This document shows positions 28,838 to 37,490 of a stretch of DNA of 64,000 nt, piece by piece. Origin of the DNA: Saccharospirillaceae bacterium (GTDB lineage Bacteria; Pseudomonadota; Gammaproteobacteria; Pseudomonadales; Oceanobacteraceae); the NCBI GenBank assembly GCA_022448365.1, contig JAKVCS010000001.1, positions 62,001 to 126,000 on the forward strand. Direction: 5' to 3'. Made by a program: the position numbers and the translations under genes. The notes beneath the pieces are model-generated. The model saw nothing but the letters and a program-made list of their open reading frames with translations. It was not told where the DNA came from and ran no database searches. The number at the start of each line of letters is the position of its first letter. Position 1 is the stretch's first letter.

Positions 28838-31024
28838 ATGGTGAAGCACCGGGCTATACTGTTGGTTGTCGTTCTGATTTTTGCACCGTTAGTGGGCGGT
28901 AGTGCGGCTCTTATTCAGAAAGTACTGCCAAAGTTAGGATTAGTCAGTGATTTTCCAAAGGTCGTTGGTTTACCTCCAGGCAGCGTGAAACCCAATACAC
29001 CCGCCTACAATGGACCCCATCCGTCGGCGACTCCCCGCCCTGATGAAACCTATTCATTTCCGATTCCGTATGGCGAAACAGGTCCCTCCACTCCCTTATT
29101 CGCTGGGGATAATCAGTATCCGTTTTTATGTCAGACTTCAGATTCACGCCTGGGTCAGCCATTAATTGATAATCATCATGGCTGGGGTGTACCGGTCTTT
29201 GCTAACACGCTGGCAGGCAAACGTACCGACCAGGTCATTGGTTACAGCAAAGATTGCTTGTTACCGACTCGCCATCATTATTTGTATTTTTCCAAGCCCG
29301 ATGATCGCAGCGCTAAACGCCAGAATGATCACCACCTGGGTATTGACCGGGATATCCATCTGCTGGTCAGGGCCGAGTCCGGTACCATCAATCGCCACTT
29401 GTATAGCATTTTAATCCCGACGACATTTAATGATCAGGTTGATAAACCGGATCTTTCCCGTTGGAACGGTAAATTAATTTATTATTTTCGTGGCGGTATC
29501 AGTATTGGTTTTCAACAGGGAAAAATGCGACTGACCCATATTGCGAAAAAAATGCGCCAACTGTTGAACCTGGGTTATGCCGTGGTTTTCTCCTCCGCAA
29601 CAGAAACCGATAACAACTACAATATCCTGTTACAGGAAGACACAGCCCTGAGGCTGAAACACCAGTTCATCAGCCGCTATGGTAAACCGGAATTTACTAT
29701 CGGCTTTGGAGGTTCTGGCGGCGCTATTCAGCAGTTTCTGTTTTCGCAGAACCATCCGGGCATCATTGATGGATCGGTGGCGGTAGTGGCTTACCCGGAT
29801 ATGATCACCCAAATTCACTATACCCTCGATTGTGAATTGCTGGAGTATTACTTTGATCATATCGCCAGCGACAAACCTTTCTGGCAGTCCGCCGCAAATC
29901 GTCAGGCAGTCATGGGACTGAGTACCAATTACGCTCAGTCACCGCGTCTTAGCTGGCTCTATCGTTTGTCGCAGTTATTGAACTTTAACTGGCCTCATCC
30001 GCAACCCCCAGGGTCTGAATGCAGCAGCGGCTGGCGGGGTTCGACAGCGCTGATTAATAACCCTAAATTCCACAGCGATGGCCATCGTTTCAGTCAGTCA
30101 GTACGCAACAATACGCCGTGGACCCATTGGCAGGATAATCAACATGTCTACGGTACCGATGACGAAGGACGAGCACCGTCCTTGTGGAGCAATGAGGGCG
30201 TTCAGTACGGACTGTCCGCGCTGCAAAACGATGTCATCAGTGCGCATCAGTTTCTGGAACTGAACAGTCGTATTGGCAGCTGGATAGAACCCAAACAAAT
30301 GACCCAGGAACGCCTTTGGTATCTGAGTATGGATTCCGACATACGTCGTTTCAGCCCTTATGGTGAACACAATATGAGTCACCGGGGAGCCGTTCGTAAC
30401 CTCGCACCGCGCTATAACGGCAACCTTGAGGCAGCCCAGGCGGCCTACCACTCCGGTCTGGTGTTTTTAGGGGCATTAAATACCCCGATGATCGATGTCC
30501 GGATGTATCTTGATCATCAACTTGATATCCATCACTCATTCGCCAGTGGTTCCGCCCGCGAACGTATTATTGAAGCCGGTTACGACGCGGGTAATCACGT
30601 TATCTGGACTGCAAAAGCACCACATAACCCGATGTGGGACGCCGTACAGGTGATGGATCAATGGCTCACTCTGCGCCAGCAATCAAACGAGATGCGCCCG
30701 CAAGCAGCAGAGGACAGTTGTTTTGACAGCAGCGGTCAGGTCATTGCCAGAGGACGTGGTGTTTGGGATGGCAAATGGAACCAACAACCGACGGGCAAGT
30801 GCCAGCGCCAGATGCCATTCCATCAAAGCAGTCGCCAGGTCGCCGGGGAATCCATCAGTGGCTATACCTTTCAATGTCATCGGATACCGGTCTCTGAGGC
30901 ACTGGATGCCGGATTTTATGCTCCCAAAGATATGCGCCCCTACCAAAGCCAGTTAGAGCAGATTTTTCCTTTGGGCGTATGTGATTATCGTCAGGGCGAT
31001 CGCGCCCGACCGGCCAATCTCTGA
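28838..31024 (+). CDS. DUF6351 family protein, hydrolase-like (paralogue A)
   Basis: 728 residues from the ATG at 28838 with GGAG six bases upstream. An N-terminal signal anchor (AILLVVVLIFAPLVGG) is followed by AYNGPHPSATPRPDETY, FAGDNQYPFLCQ, GYSKDCLLPTR, AESGTINRHLYSI and WNGKLIYYFRGG, the conserved blocks of the DUF6351 family. The central GFGGSGGAIQQF looks like an alpha/beta-hydrolase nucleophile elbow with candidate Ser293. The C-terminal half carries LGALNTPMIDVRMYLD and DIHHSF, where acid and His residues may sit. The family is uncharacterised; an extracytoplasmic esterase is an inference. Paralogue B follows directly. Confidence 0.85.
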   Translation: MVKHRAILLVVVLIFAPLVGGSAALIQKVLPKLGLVSDFPKVVGLPPGSVKPNTPAYNGPHPSATPRPDETYSFPIPYGETGPSTPLFAGDNQYPFLCQTSDSRLGQPLIDNHHGWGVPVFANTLAGKRTDQVIGYSKDCLLPTRHHYLYFSKPDDRSAKRQNDHHLGIDRDIHLLVRAESGTINRHLYSILIPTTFNDQVDKPDLSRWNGKLIYYFRGGISIGFQQGKMRLTHIAKKMRQLLNLGYAVVFSSATETDNNYNILLQEDTALRLKHQFISRYGKPEFTIGFGGSGGAIQQFLFSQNHPGIIDGSVAVVAYPDMITQIHYTLDCELLEYYFDHIASDKPFWQSAANRQAVMGLSTNYAQSPRLSWLYRLSQLLNFNWPHPQPPGSECSSGWRGSTALINNPKFHSDGHRFSQSVRNNTPWTHWQDNQHVYGTDDEGRAPSLWSNEGVQYGLSALQNDVISAHQFLELNSRIGSWIEPKQMTQERLWYLSMDSDIRRFSPYGEHNMSHRGAVRNLAPRYNGNLEAAQAAYHSGLVFLGALNTPMIDVRMYLDHQLDIHHSFASGSARERIIEAGYDAGNHVIWTAKAPHNPMWDAVQVMDQWLTLRQQSNEMRPQAAEDSCFDSSGQVIARGRGVWDGKWNQQPTGKCQRQMPFHQSSRQVAGESISGYTFQCHRIPVSEALDAGFYAPKDMRPYQSQLEQIFPLGVCDYRQGDRARPANL

Positions 31025-31069
31025 GCGGTGAACAGAGTTGATTATTTTGTAAAACAATAAAATCTTGAG

Positions 31070-31109
31070 AACGAATCGGGTATAAAGGTTAGGCCAACAA
31101 CGATTCGTT
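31070..31109. promoter_or_regulatory. Inverted repeat around a TATAAA upstream of paralogue B
   Basis: AACGAATCG (31070-31078) and CGATTCGTT (31101-31109) form a 9-bp perfect inverted repeat with TATAAA at 31081-31086 between the arms, 34 bases before the second DUF6351 start. It could be an operator over a -10 box or a hairpin; both are inference. Confidence 0.4.
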
Positions 31110-31142
31110 GGATGGCTGGAATCTCGCACACAAGGAATTTTT

Positions 31143-33344
31143 ATGCGTCTCATAAAACCGGTGGCTGTCACCGTTATTGTACTTTCTCTAACCACCCTCC
31201 TTGCTTACAAAGCCTTTGAAGCTTACGCCCGTAAACAACTGAAACTCGATGTGTCTTACCCAACGGTTATGACTATGCCCACCGGGGCGTTGATAAAAAA
31301 TCAACCAGCCTACAACGGCCCACTCCCCAGCGCGACTCCGCGTCCACCGGAAACCTATAACTTTCCGGTTGAATTTGGCGAAAACGGCCCTGCTAAAGCG
31401 CTGTTTGCCGGTGCCAATCAGTACCCGTTTATGTGCCAGAGTATCGATTCCGGTCTGGGTCAGCCAAAGGTTGATAATCACGACGGGATTGGCACACCGG
31501 TATTTAAAGAAACAAACGATGGCAGCTTGTCAGACACAATTATCGGTTACAGCAAAGATTGTCTGCTGAACACCCGCTTACATTATTTTTACAGCACCGA
31601 AGAAGGCGGCATCCGACAGACCGAATCCCTGACAACGGCGGTAAAAGAAACAGCCGCCGACGACAGCGGTGAATTACTGGTCAGGGTCGAAACCGGAACC
31701 ATAAACCGCTTCATCTACGCATTAATACTACCCACCACAGCCAACGACGAACAGCATAATCCAGATTTATCGGCCTGGAATGGTCGTTTGGTGTATCACT
31801 TTAAAGGGGCAATTGGTATTGGTTTCCAGCAAGGTAAAGCGCGTCTGAAAAGCATTATTCGCGATATGCGCCCGGCTCTGGATAAAGGTTATGCCATCGC
31901 CTATTCCACCGGTAATGAAACGGATAACCACTATAATATCTGGCTCCAGGAAGACACCGCACTGCGGGTGAAAAAGCAATTCACCAGTCGCTACGGAGAT
32001 CCGGAATTTACCATTGCAATGGGAGATTCAGGAGGGGCTCTGCAGCAATATCTGCTGTCACAAAACAACCCGGAGTTGCTCGATGGCGGAGTTGCCATTG
32101 TCGCCTACCCGGATATGACCAGTCAGATCCTCTATGGACTTGATTGCCCGTTACTGGAATATTATTTCGACTATCTGGCCGCCGATAAAACCTTCTGGGA
32201 ACAAGCAGAACACCGTAGCCTGGTTGCAGGCTTGAGTTTTAATTCAGGGTTTAAAGCGCGCGGTCAGCAACTCGAGAACATTGCTTCCTGGATGCGTTTC
32301 GAGACACCGCCTAAACGCAGTGGTGCCACAGAGTGCAGCTACAGCTGGCGTGGCTCAGTGCAAATGGTCAATAACCCCAGATTCAGCACTCACTACAGCC
32401 GTTACAGCGAACAAGTGATGGCCCAAAACTACTGGACCCACTGGCAGGACAACCGCGATGTTTACGGCACAGATGAGCATGGTCGAGCGCCGGTTCCATG
32501 GAGTAATGTGGGAGTGCAATATGGGTTACAAGCCTGGAAGGATGGCTCGATCAGCCAAGACCATTTCTTCGACCTTAATCGCAAAATCGGGAGTTGGGTA
32601 CCTCAGGCAGAGATGAAACCAGAGAAATTTTGGTTGGTCAGTAACGATGATTCGTTTGCAGGACTGCGTCGTTTTAATCCTTATCAGCATAAAAATTTCA
32701 GTCATGGTGGAAAAACCATGGCGCTGGCACCTCGCCTGTCTGGCAGCCTGAACGCGGCAAAAGGCGCCTGGCGTTCAGGTAATATGTTCCATGGTGCATT
32801 GAATATGCCGTTAATTGACGTGCGTGTTTATCGCGATGATATTCTCGATATTCATCATTCATGGGCTGCTGTTTCAAGCCGCCAGCGTATCCTCGATCAT
32901 AACCAAGGGAACAATCCGCTGCAGGCAATCTGGATGGCGGAGCGTAATTACAAACAGATTCGCTGGGACGCATTTGCGGCCATGGAAGAATGGCTGGAAT
33001 CCGGAGCAAGCAATAAAGCCACCTTTAGCGAAGATCGCTGTGTTAATAAAGACGGCGATCTGATTGCCCAGGGGCCTCTGGTTTGGGACGGCGACTGGAA
33101 TAACAAAACGTTGGGGGAATGCAGCCAACGTTTCCCGTTTAATCGCAGCAGTCGCCAGGTTGCGGGCGATTCAGCCGCCGCCAGCACCCTATTCTGTAAT
33201 CGCATTTCGATTACCGATGCAGTCCGGGTGGGTATTTACGACCCACTGGACGTCACTGATCTTCAGCCACAACTTGAGGAGATTTTCCCTCACGGTGTCT
33301 GTGACTATCGCCAGCCCGATCAATCCGGTTTGAATACCTTTTAG
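31143..33344 (+). CDS. DUF6351 family protein, hydrolase-like (paralogue B)
   Basis: 733 residues from the ATG at 31143 with AAGGA about 7 bases upstream. Signal anchor (PVAVTVIVLSLTTLLAYKAF), then the same blocks as paralogue A: AYNGPLPSATPRPPETY, FAGANQYPFMCQ, GYSKDCLLNTR, VETGTINRFIYAL, WNGRLVYHFKGA. Its nucleophile elbow reads AMGDSGGALQQY (candidate Ser296), so the residue before Ser is Asp rather than Gly. The C-terminal PFNRSSRQVAGDSA and EEIFPHGVCDYRQ are shared with A. Tandem duplication is clear from co-linear motifs, but divergence is large enough for different substrates. Confidence 0.86.
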   Translation: MRLIKPVAVTVIVLSLTTLLAYKAFEAYARKQLKLDVSYPTVMTMPTGALIKNQPAYNGPLPSATPRPPETYNFPVEFGENGPAKALFAGANQYPFMCQSIDSGLGQPKVDNHDGIGTPVFKETNDGSLSDTIIGYSKDCLLNTRLHYFYSTEEGGIRQTESLTTAVKETAADDSGELLVRVETGTINRFIYALILPTTANDEQHNPDLSAWNGRLVYHFKGAIGIGFQQGKARLKSIIRDMRPALDKGYAIAYSTGNETDNHYNIWLQEDTALRVKKQFTSRYGDPEFTIAMGDSGGALQQYLLSQNNPELLDGGVAIVAYPDMTSQILYGLDCPLLEYYFDYLAADKTFWEQAEHRSLVAGLSFNSGFKARGQQLENIASWMRFETPPKRSGATECSYSWRGSVQMVNNPRFSTHYSRYSEQVMAQNYWTHWQDNRDVYGTDEHGRAPVPWSNVGVQYGLQAWKDGSISQDHFFDLNRKIGSWVPQAEMKPEKFWLVSNDDSFAGLRRFNPYQHKNFSHGGKTMALAPRLSGSLNAAKGAWRSGNMFHGALNMPLIDVRVYRDDILDIHHSWAAVSSRQRILDHNQGNNPLQAIWMAERNYKQIRWDAFAAMEEWLESGASNKATFSEDRCVNKDGDLIAQGPLVWDGDWNNKTLGECSQRFPFNRSSRQVAGDSAAASTLFCNRISITDAVRVGIYDPLDVTDLQPQLEEIFPHGVCDYRQPDQSGLNTF

Positions 33345-33436
33345 ATAAGGCCAGTCATTTATTACGAAAACTGCTTTTTCGAATTGAACTAGTCCCCCCA
33401 CATCCAGTCATAGACATTATCTCAGGGGGGATAACA

Positions 33437-34747
33437 ATGAATATTCGTAAAAGCCTAATGACACGATTTGTAATCGGTGCAGCCGTTATGGTGATTTGTT
33501 TGCTGATTCTTACTGTTAGTCAACGTCAAGCCATACACACACAGCAACTACTCACCGGTTGGCAGGCTCAAGCGGATAAAATTCAATTGGATATCGCTAA
33601 CCTGCAGCAACAAGCTCAGCATTACAAGTTAAATGCGCCACGGGATTTTGAAAGCTATAACCGCGATGTAGCCGTCTTTTATCAGCAATTTAAACAACAG
33701 CTGGCAACGTTGGATCAAACCTTCGACAATGCAAACAATAGCGTTAAAAATCTCAGCAGAAAATTCATCTACCGCTGGTTAACCCAGGGCAGTAGCCCGT
33801 TATTGCAGGCCGTTCAGAAACAGTCATCCTGGCATGTGTTGTGGCATGCTTTTGTTGAAGAATTAACCGCAGAAATCGGAGACCCAAAAGAGCCGAGACT
33901 GGAATGGGCAGCTGAGTACATCATTACGCAGCAAGATAAGCTAACCCGTGATGCAGTCGCACTTGGACAGCAGATTACCAATGCCAACCAGTGGTTCGCT
34001 GCCGTTTACGCAAAAATAAATACTGGTCTGGTGATTTTCGTCATGGGTTATTTATTATTCAGCCTCACGGTATTTGCGTTGCGCATTATACGGCCGATTT
34101 CGATTACCACCCGAGCCTGTGAAGCCGTTGCCGCTGGTGCCTATGGGACAAACATTGAGGTCAGCGGTTCAGGAGAAATGCAGCGTTTGCAGCTGGCATT
34201 TAACGAGTTATCCAGCCGCTCAAAACTGCTGATGAATATGTTAAGTGACATCAATCAGCCGGGAAATGTCAATGATAAGCTGCAGCGTATTTATGACAGT
34301 GGTCACCAAGCATTAGGCTGCAATTGGATTGGTTTAATGATGTTTAACGAACAGACCGTAGATTTAAATACCTCGGTTCCTAGCACCCTCGATAAAAGTT
34401 TCCGTCATCGCCATGTATTATTGCCAAATGCACTTGGGAAAACCCTCCTAGACTCTCTGAATTCTGGCTGGCTTGATATTAAATCGTTGCGTCAATTATC
34501 GCTTAAACATCATGACGAACGTTTCTTACGTGAATTGTATAAAAACACAACAGCGGATAATGTCGTTGGCTACCCGTTCCGTTGTCCGGCTCATAAGAAC
34601 TTTATCTTACTGTTTGCCAGTAACCAGAACGATGGTTTTTCGCAACAGCAAACAGAGTTAATTCAAGCACTCTCGAAACTCATGGCCGACGCGATCATCG
34701 CCGGTATGGATGAGAATTCCAACACTGGAACAATCGCAGCAAGCTAG
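33437..34747 (+). CDS. Membrane sensor-like protein with HAMP and GAF-like domains, no output domain
   Basis: 436 residues, GGGGG about 8 bases before the ATG. First membrane helix at residues 12-28, a helical periplasmic domain of about 170 residues, second helix at about 198-218, a HAMP region (RIIRPISITTRACEAVAAGAYG...GSGEMQRLQLAFNELSSRS) and a C-terminal GAF-like domain (ALGCNWIGLMMFNE ... ILLFASNQNDGFSQQQTELIQALS). There is no GGDEF, histidine kinase or methyl-accepting segment. It converges with the diguanylate cyclase 24 bases away. It may signal through a partner; the GAF assignment is moderate. Confidence 0.75.
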   Translation: MNIRKSLMTRFVIGAAVMVICLLILTVSQRQAIHTQQLLTGWQAQADKIQLDIANLQQQAQHYKLNAPRDFESYNRDVAVFYQQFKQQLATLDQTFDNANNSVKNLSRKFIYRWLTQGSSPLLQAVQKQSSWHVLWHAFVEELTAEIGDPKEPRLEWAAEYIITQQDKLTRDAVALGQQITNANQWFAAVYAKINTGLVIFVMGYLLFSLTVFALRIIRPISITTRACEAVAAGAYGTNIEVSGSGEMQRLQLAFNELSSRSKLLMNMLSDINQPGNVNDKLQRIYDSGHQALGCNWIGLMMFNEQTVDLNTSVPSTLDKSFRHRHVLLPNALGKTLLDSLNSGWLDIKSLRQLSLKHHDERFLRELYKNTTADNVVGYPFRCPAHKNFILLFASNQNDGFSQQQTELIQALSKLMADAIIAGMDENSNTGTIAAS

Positions 34748-34771
34748 GTTTTGAGTCCGGCAGATAACTGA

Positions 34772-36517
34772 CTATTCTTCCGGCAAAAACTCCCGGACAC
34801 AATTTCGTCCGGCATTTTTTGCGTTATACATGGCAACATCTGCCCTGGAGAGTATTTCGCGAATACTGCCACCCGATAAGTCGTCGCTGTAACACACGCC
34901 AACACTGATCGTAACTACCCGGTTGAAATCGCAGTTCAAAGTCGGATCGCCAAATTTCACCTTGGTAAACGCGTGTGGAATAGCGCGATAGCGGACACTG
35001 TCGCAAAGTTGCTGGGCCATATTGAGGACATACTCTCGATTCGGATTATCCAACACCACAACAAACTCTTCCCCACCATAGCGCGCAATTAAATCCCCCG
35101 GACGTTTAATCACATGACTGTGACGTAATGTTTCAGCAACCTGTGTTAGGCAGATGTCTCCTTCCAGATGTCCATAATTATCGTTATATTCTTTAAAACT
35201 ATCGACATCAATCAACATCACTGCAATGGACTTTTTGTCACGCAAATTTCGCTGCCAGGTCAGAGCTAACTCATTAGAAAACTTTCGTCTGTTAGCCAGT
35301 TTGGTAAGCTCATCCGTGGTTGCCATGGTTTCCAGGCACTGATTTTTTTCCGAGAGCTGGCGTTGTGCCTCAACCAGTTCCTGAGTGCGTTCTTGCACCA
35401 ACTGTTCAAGTAACTGGTTATCCTTTTCGATGAGATCAGAAGATTTTTTCAGCAACCCAAAGATAAATTGCAACACGAAAAGAGCGATAATCGCGCCCAG
35501 TGCGATGACCGCAACAAAGACATTCCGGGTCTTGTAATAAGATTGCAGCGCCTCGTCGATATTAATTTCAGACGCAATGCCGATACCCATATCATGATCC
35601 CAGGACCAGGCTCCAAATACCATTACACCGAGGTAATCCCGATACCCTTTGATATCAAAGCCACTGATCCCAGCCGTCGCTTGTTTCGCCATGTGGGTCA
35701 TGGGTAAATTTCGGTTACTTGCCAGTGGTTTAAAACCCTGCAGCGTGTCGCCGCCAGGGTCGGTGATATACAGGTTCATAAGACTATTCTTACCAGCATC
35801 AATAAGATTAGCGCGCTTTAAGTGGTGATCAAAACGACTATCAGTGAGTAACAGCGCCCGCCGGTCAAATGCGTAGGTCTCTCCGGTAACACCAATACGC
35901 CCCAAAACGCTGATTTCAGCAAACTGAGCTTTAGGATCAATAATTTTCAGAAATGCTGCCACGGCTTCGCCACTATCCGAATGAATCGCCGCCGAGACAA
36001 AAAAGATCGGGACAAAGTCGGCGCTGTGCTCAACGGGTAAACGCATCGAGCCGATGGCTGCCTGGCTACCGTTAAGAATCCGATTGACTAACAAGGGACG
36101 CTGGCGAAACATGGCATTTTTGTGGCCAACCAGACTCAGCTCATCGCTGGCGATATTGATACCGTCTTTATTGAGGACAAAGAAGCGCTGATTGCGGTGA
36201 TGACTGAGCTCCGTCATGATCGCTCGGCTCAGGGATTCATCATTGCTGACATTGCCAGGTTGATCCAAAGCCCGCTGAGTCAGCTGACGTACCGACGCCA
36301 GTTGAGAAACATGGTTGGTAATGTTCTGACTTTCACTGATGAGAATCTGATTGGCTTTCTGAACCGTCTGCAACACCGTTCGCAGAGAGTCGCGGGTATT
36401 GATCAAGGTGCGCTGTTTGATATCAAGCAGCGCTGCATACGCCGCCAGACTAACCAATGCAACAGCCAAAGCATAAAGCCCAAAGCCCAAAGCTTTCTGT
36501 ACTTTATAGTCTTTCAT
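34772..36517 (-). CDS. Membrane diguanylate cyclase with dCache-type sensor domain
   Basis: 581 residues. Helix at about 8-28, a periplasmic dCache-like domain (about 30-290) with the GVTGETYAFDRRALLLTDSRF block, a second helix at about 310-335, a coiled coil (DNQLLEQLVQERTQELVEAQRQ, shortened here), and a GGDEF domain with active motif GGEEF at 481-485. RPGD five residues before it is the product-inhibition I-site (RxxD). It should make c-di-GMP in response to a periplasmic small ligand. The ATG at 36517 is chosen with AGGGG 10 bases upstream; an ATG seven codons earlier is possible. Confidence 0.92.
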   Translation of the reverse strand: MKDYKVQKALGFGLYALAVALVSLAAYAALLDIKQRTLINTRDSLRTVLQTVQKANQILISESQNITNHVSQLASVRQLTQRALDQPGNVSNDESLSRAIMTELSHHRNQRFFVLNKDGINIASDELSLVGHKNAMFRQRPLLVNRILNGSQAAIGSMRLPVEHSADFVPIFFVSAAIHSDSGEAVAAFLKIIDPKAQFAEISVLGRIGVTGETYAFDRRALLLTDSRFDHHLKRANLIDAGKNSLMNLYITDPGGDTLQGFKPLASNRNLPMTHMAKQATAGISGFDIKGYRDYLGVMVFGAWSWDHDMGIGIASEINIDEALQSYYKTRNVFVAVIALGAIIALFVLQFIFGLLKKSSDLIEKDNQLLEQLVQERTQELVEAQRQLSEKNQCLETMATTDELTKLANRRKFSNELALTWQRNLRDKKSIAVMLIDVDSFKEYNDNYGHLEGDICLTQVAETLRHSHVIKRPGDLIARYGGEEFVVVLDNPNREYVLNMAQQLCDSVRYRAIPHAFTKVKFGDPTLNCDFNRVVTISVGVCYSDDLSGGSIREILSRADVAMYNAKNAGRNCVREFLPEE

Positions 36518-36678
36518 CCAGAACGGTCCCCTTGGCATATCTGGGTGGCTGGTCGTTCGATGCGTCCTTGCTGTCTCAATACAAAAACTCAGTATAACCG
36601 TAATGACATATTAGACCAAAATTACCTCATATGAGACGGAGAGAACCCAATATCTGTTACGTTAGTTATCCAGTAGTC

Positions 36679-36698
36679 AGAGGCTTTTACAAGCCTCT
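36679..36698 (-). terminator. Hairpin containing the stop codon of the P-loop kinase gene
   Basis: AGAGGCTT and AAGCCTCT form an 8-bp stem with a 4-base loop that includes the TAA stop. No T-run follows. A stem at the stop codon may serve as the 3' end of the transcript. Confidence 0.4.
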
Positions 36699-37208
36699 CA
36701 ATATGGCATTGAGCTGCGACAGTGAACGTACATGATGCATGGTCTTCTCAGATTTTTTCTCAGCGGCGAGTTGCTCAAGCTGCAACAGCAAGGGGGCATT
36801 CCAGAACTGTGGTGACAACCGTAAGAACCGATAACTCTGGATGGAGCCGGCAATGACCGAACTGCCCTCAGGCCACCCCGCTGGCCGGACAAATAATCCT
36901 TTGATTAATCGTTTCGTCACCAGCCAATAACTCAGCCAGTAGGGCAAATCGATGTAAATCAAAGTGTTGGCTGCTTCCAGTCGCTGATAAAAAGATGAAA
37001 AAGGCCCAAGTCCGTCGATTAACCAAGCCGGAGAACTGAGAATTTCATCATGGGCTTTGGTATAGACAGGACGCTCTACCGATGTTCCATCCGGGTTGTA
37101 GATCAGCGAGTCGAGAGCGATCAATGGTAAATTCGCCTTTTCAGCCAGTCTTTTGCTAAAGGTCAATTTACCACTGCCGGGTTTGCCGAATACCGCAACT
37201 TTCTTCAT
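36687..37208 (-). CDS. Small P-loop kinase, adenylate kinase/topology modulation-like
   Basis: 173 residues with Walker A GKPGSGKLTFSKRLAE at residue 8, then LPLIALDSLIYNP and WLIDGLGPFSSFYQRLEAA, where the usual DG(N/V) Asp is in place. This matches the family of small AAA_17/AAA_18 or FlaR-like P-loop kinases related to adenylate kinase, for which substrates are largely unknown. AGGAG lies nine bases before the ATG. It stands alone behind an intrinsic terminator at 37250-37278. Confidence 0.78.
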   Translation of the reverse strand: MKKVAVFGKPGSGKLTFSKRLAEKANLPLIALDSLIYNPDGTSVERPVYTKAHDEILSSPAWLIDGLGPFSSFYQRLEAANTLIYIDLPYWLSYWLVTKRLIKGLFVRPAGWPEGSSVIAGSIQSYRFLRLSPQFWNAPLLLQLEQLAAEKKSEKTMHHVRSLSQLNAILRGL

Positions 37209-37249
37209 ATCCTGATACTCCTGTTGGTGAAATATGCCCAGGAGATGGA

Positions 37250-37278
37250 AAAAACAAACCCGCCTCTTGGGCGGGTTT
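37250..37278 (-). terminator. Intrinsic terminator upstream of the P-loop kinase gene
   Basis: On the minus strand AAACCCGCC, a 5-base loop and GGCGGGTTT are followed by GTTTTTT. This is a full intrinsic terminator. Since the AgmX/TonB-like gene already has its own terminator at 37433-37462, this one must end a separate short transcript or act as an attenuator ahead of the kinase gene. Confidence 0.85.
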
Positions 37279-37430
37279 GCTGAAATTTAATACATGCAGA
37301 ATCCCACCACTCCTTATGGAATGATGATAATTCGCTGAAATCGTTGGTTGGTATATTGATGCACCACAGTACTCTGATTGAGAAATGTCGGTAAGTCAAT
37401 CCGGAAAACTAACGCTGCAATTGAAAGCAT
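37279..37430 (-). other. Region bracketed by two terminators; candidate small RNA or 38-codon ORF
   Basis: Between the two minus-strand terminators there are about 150 bases. A minus-strand ORF runs from an ATG at 37430 to 37314 (38 codons, ending FQRIIIIP), but it has no Shine-Dalgarno because a T-run lies directly upstream. A TTGACT at roughly 37390 could be a -35, with no clear -10. Either a short non-coding RNA ending at 37250 or an attenuator leader fits better than a protein. Confidence 0.3.
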
Positions 37431-37432
37431 AA

Positions 37433-37462
37433 AAAAACCCGCTTTTTCATGAGCGGGTTTTT
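37433..37462 (-). terminator. Intrinsic terminator of the Agl/Glt-like operon
   Basis: AAACCCGCT and AGCGGGTTT pair with an 8-base loop (37435-37460). On the minus strand the stem is followed by seven or more Ts. It lies 29 bases past the stop of the AgmX/TonB-like gene, the last of the operon. Confidence 0.9.
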
Positions 37463-37490
37463 CGATTACGCAAAGCAAACAACCAATAGT

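Noticed and set aside
36122-36634. 170-codon plus-strand open frame opposite the diguanylate cyclase
   Set aside because: Opposite-strand shadow of the dCache region; no Shine-Dalgarno and no domain.
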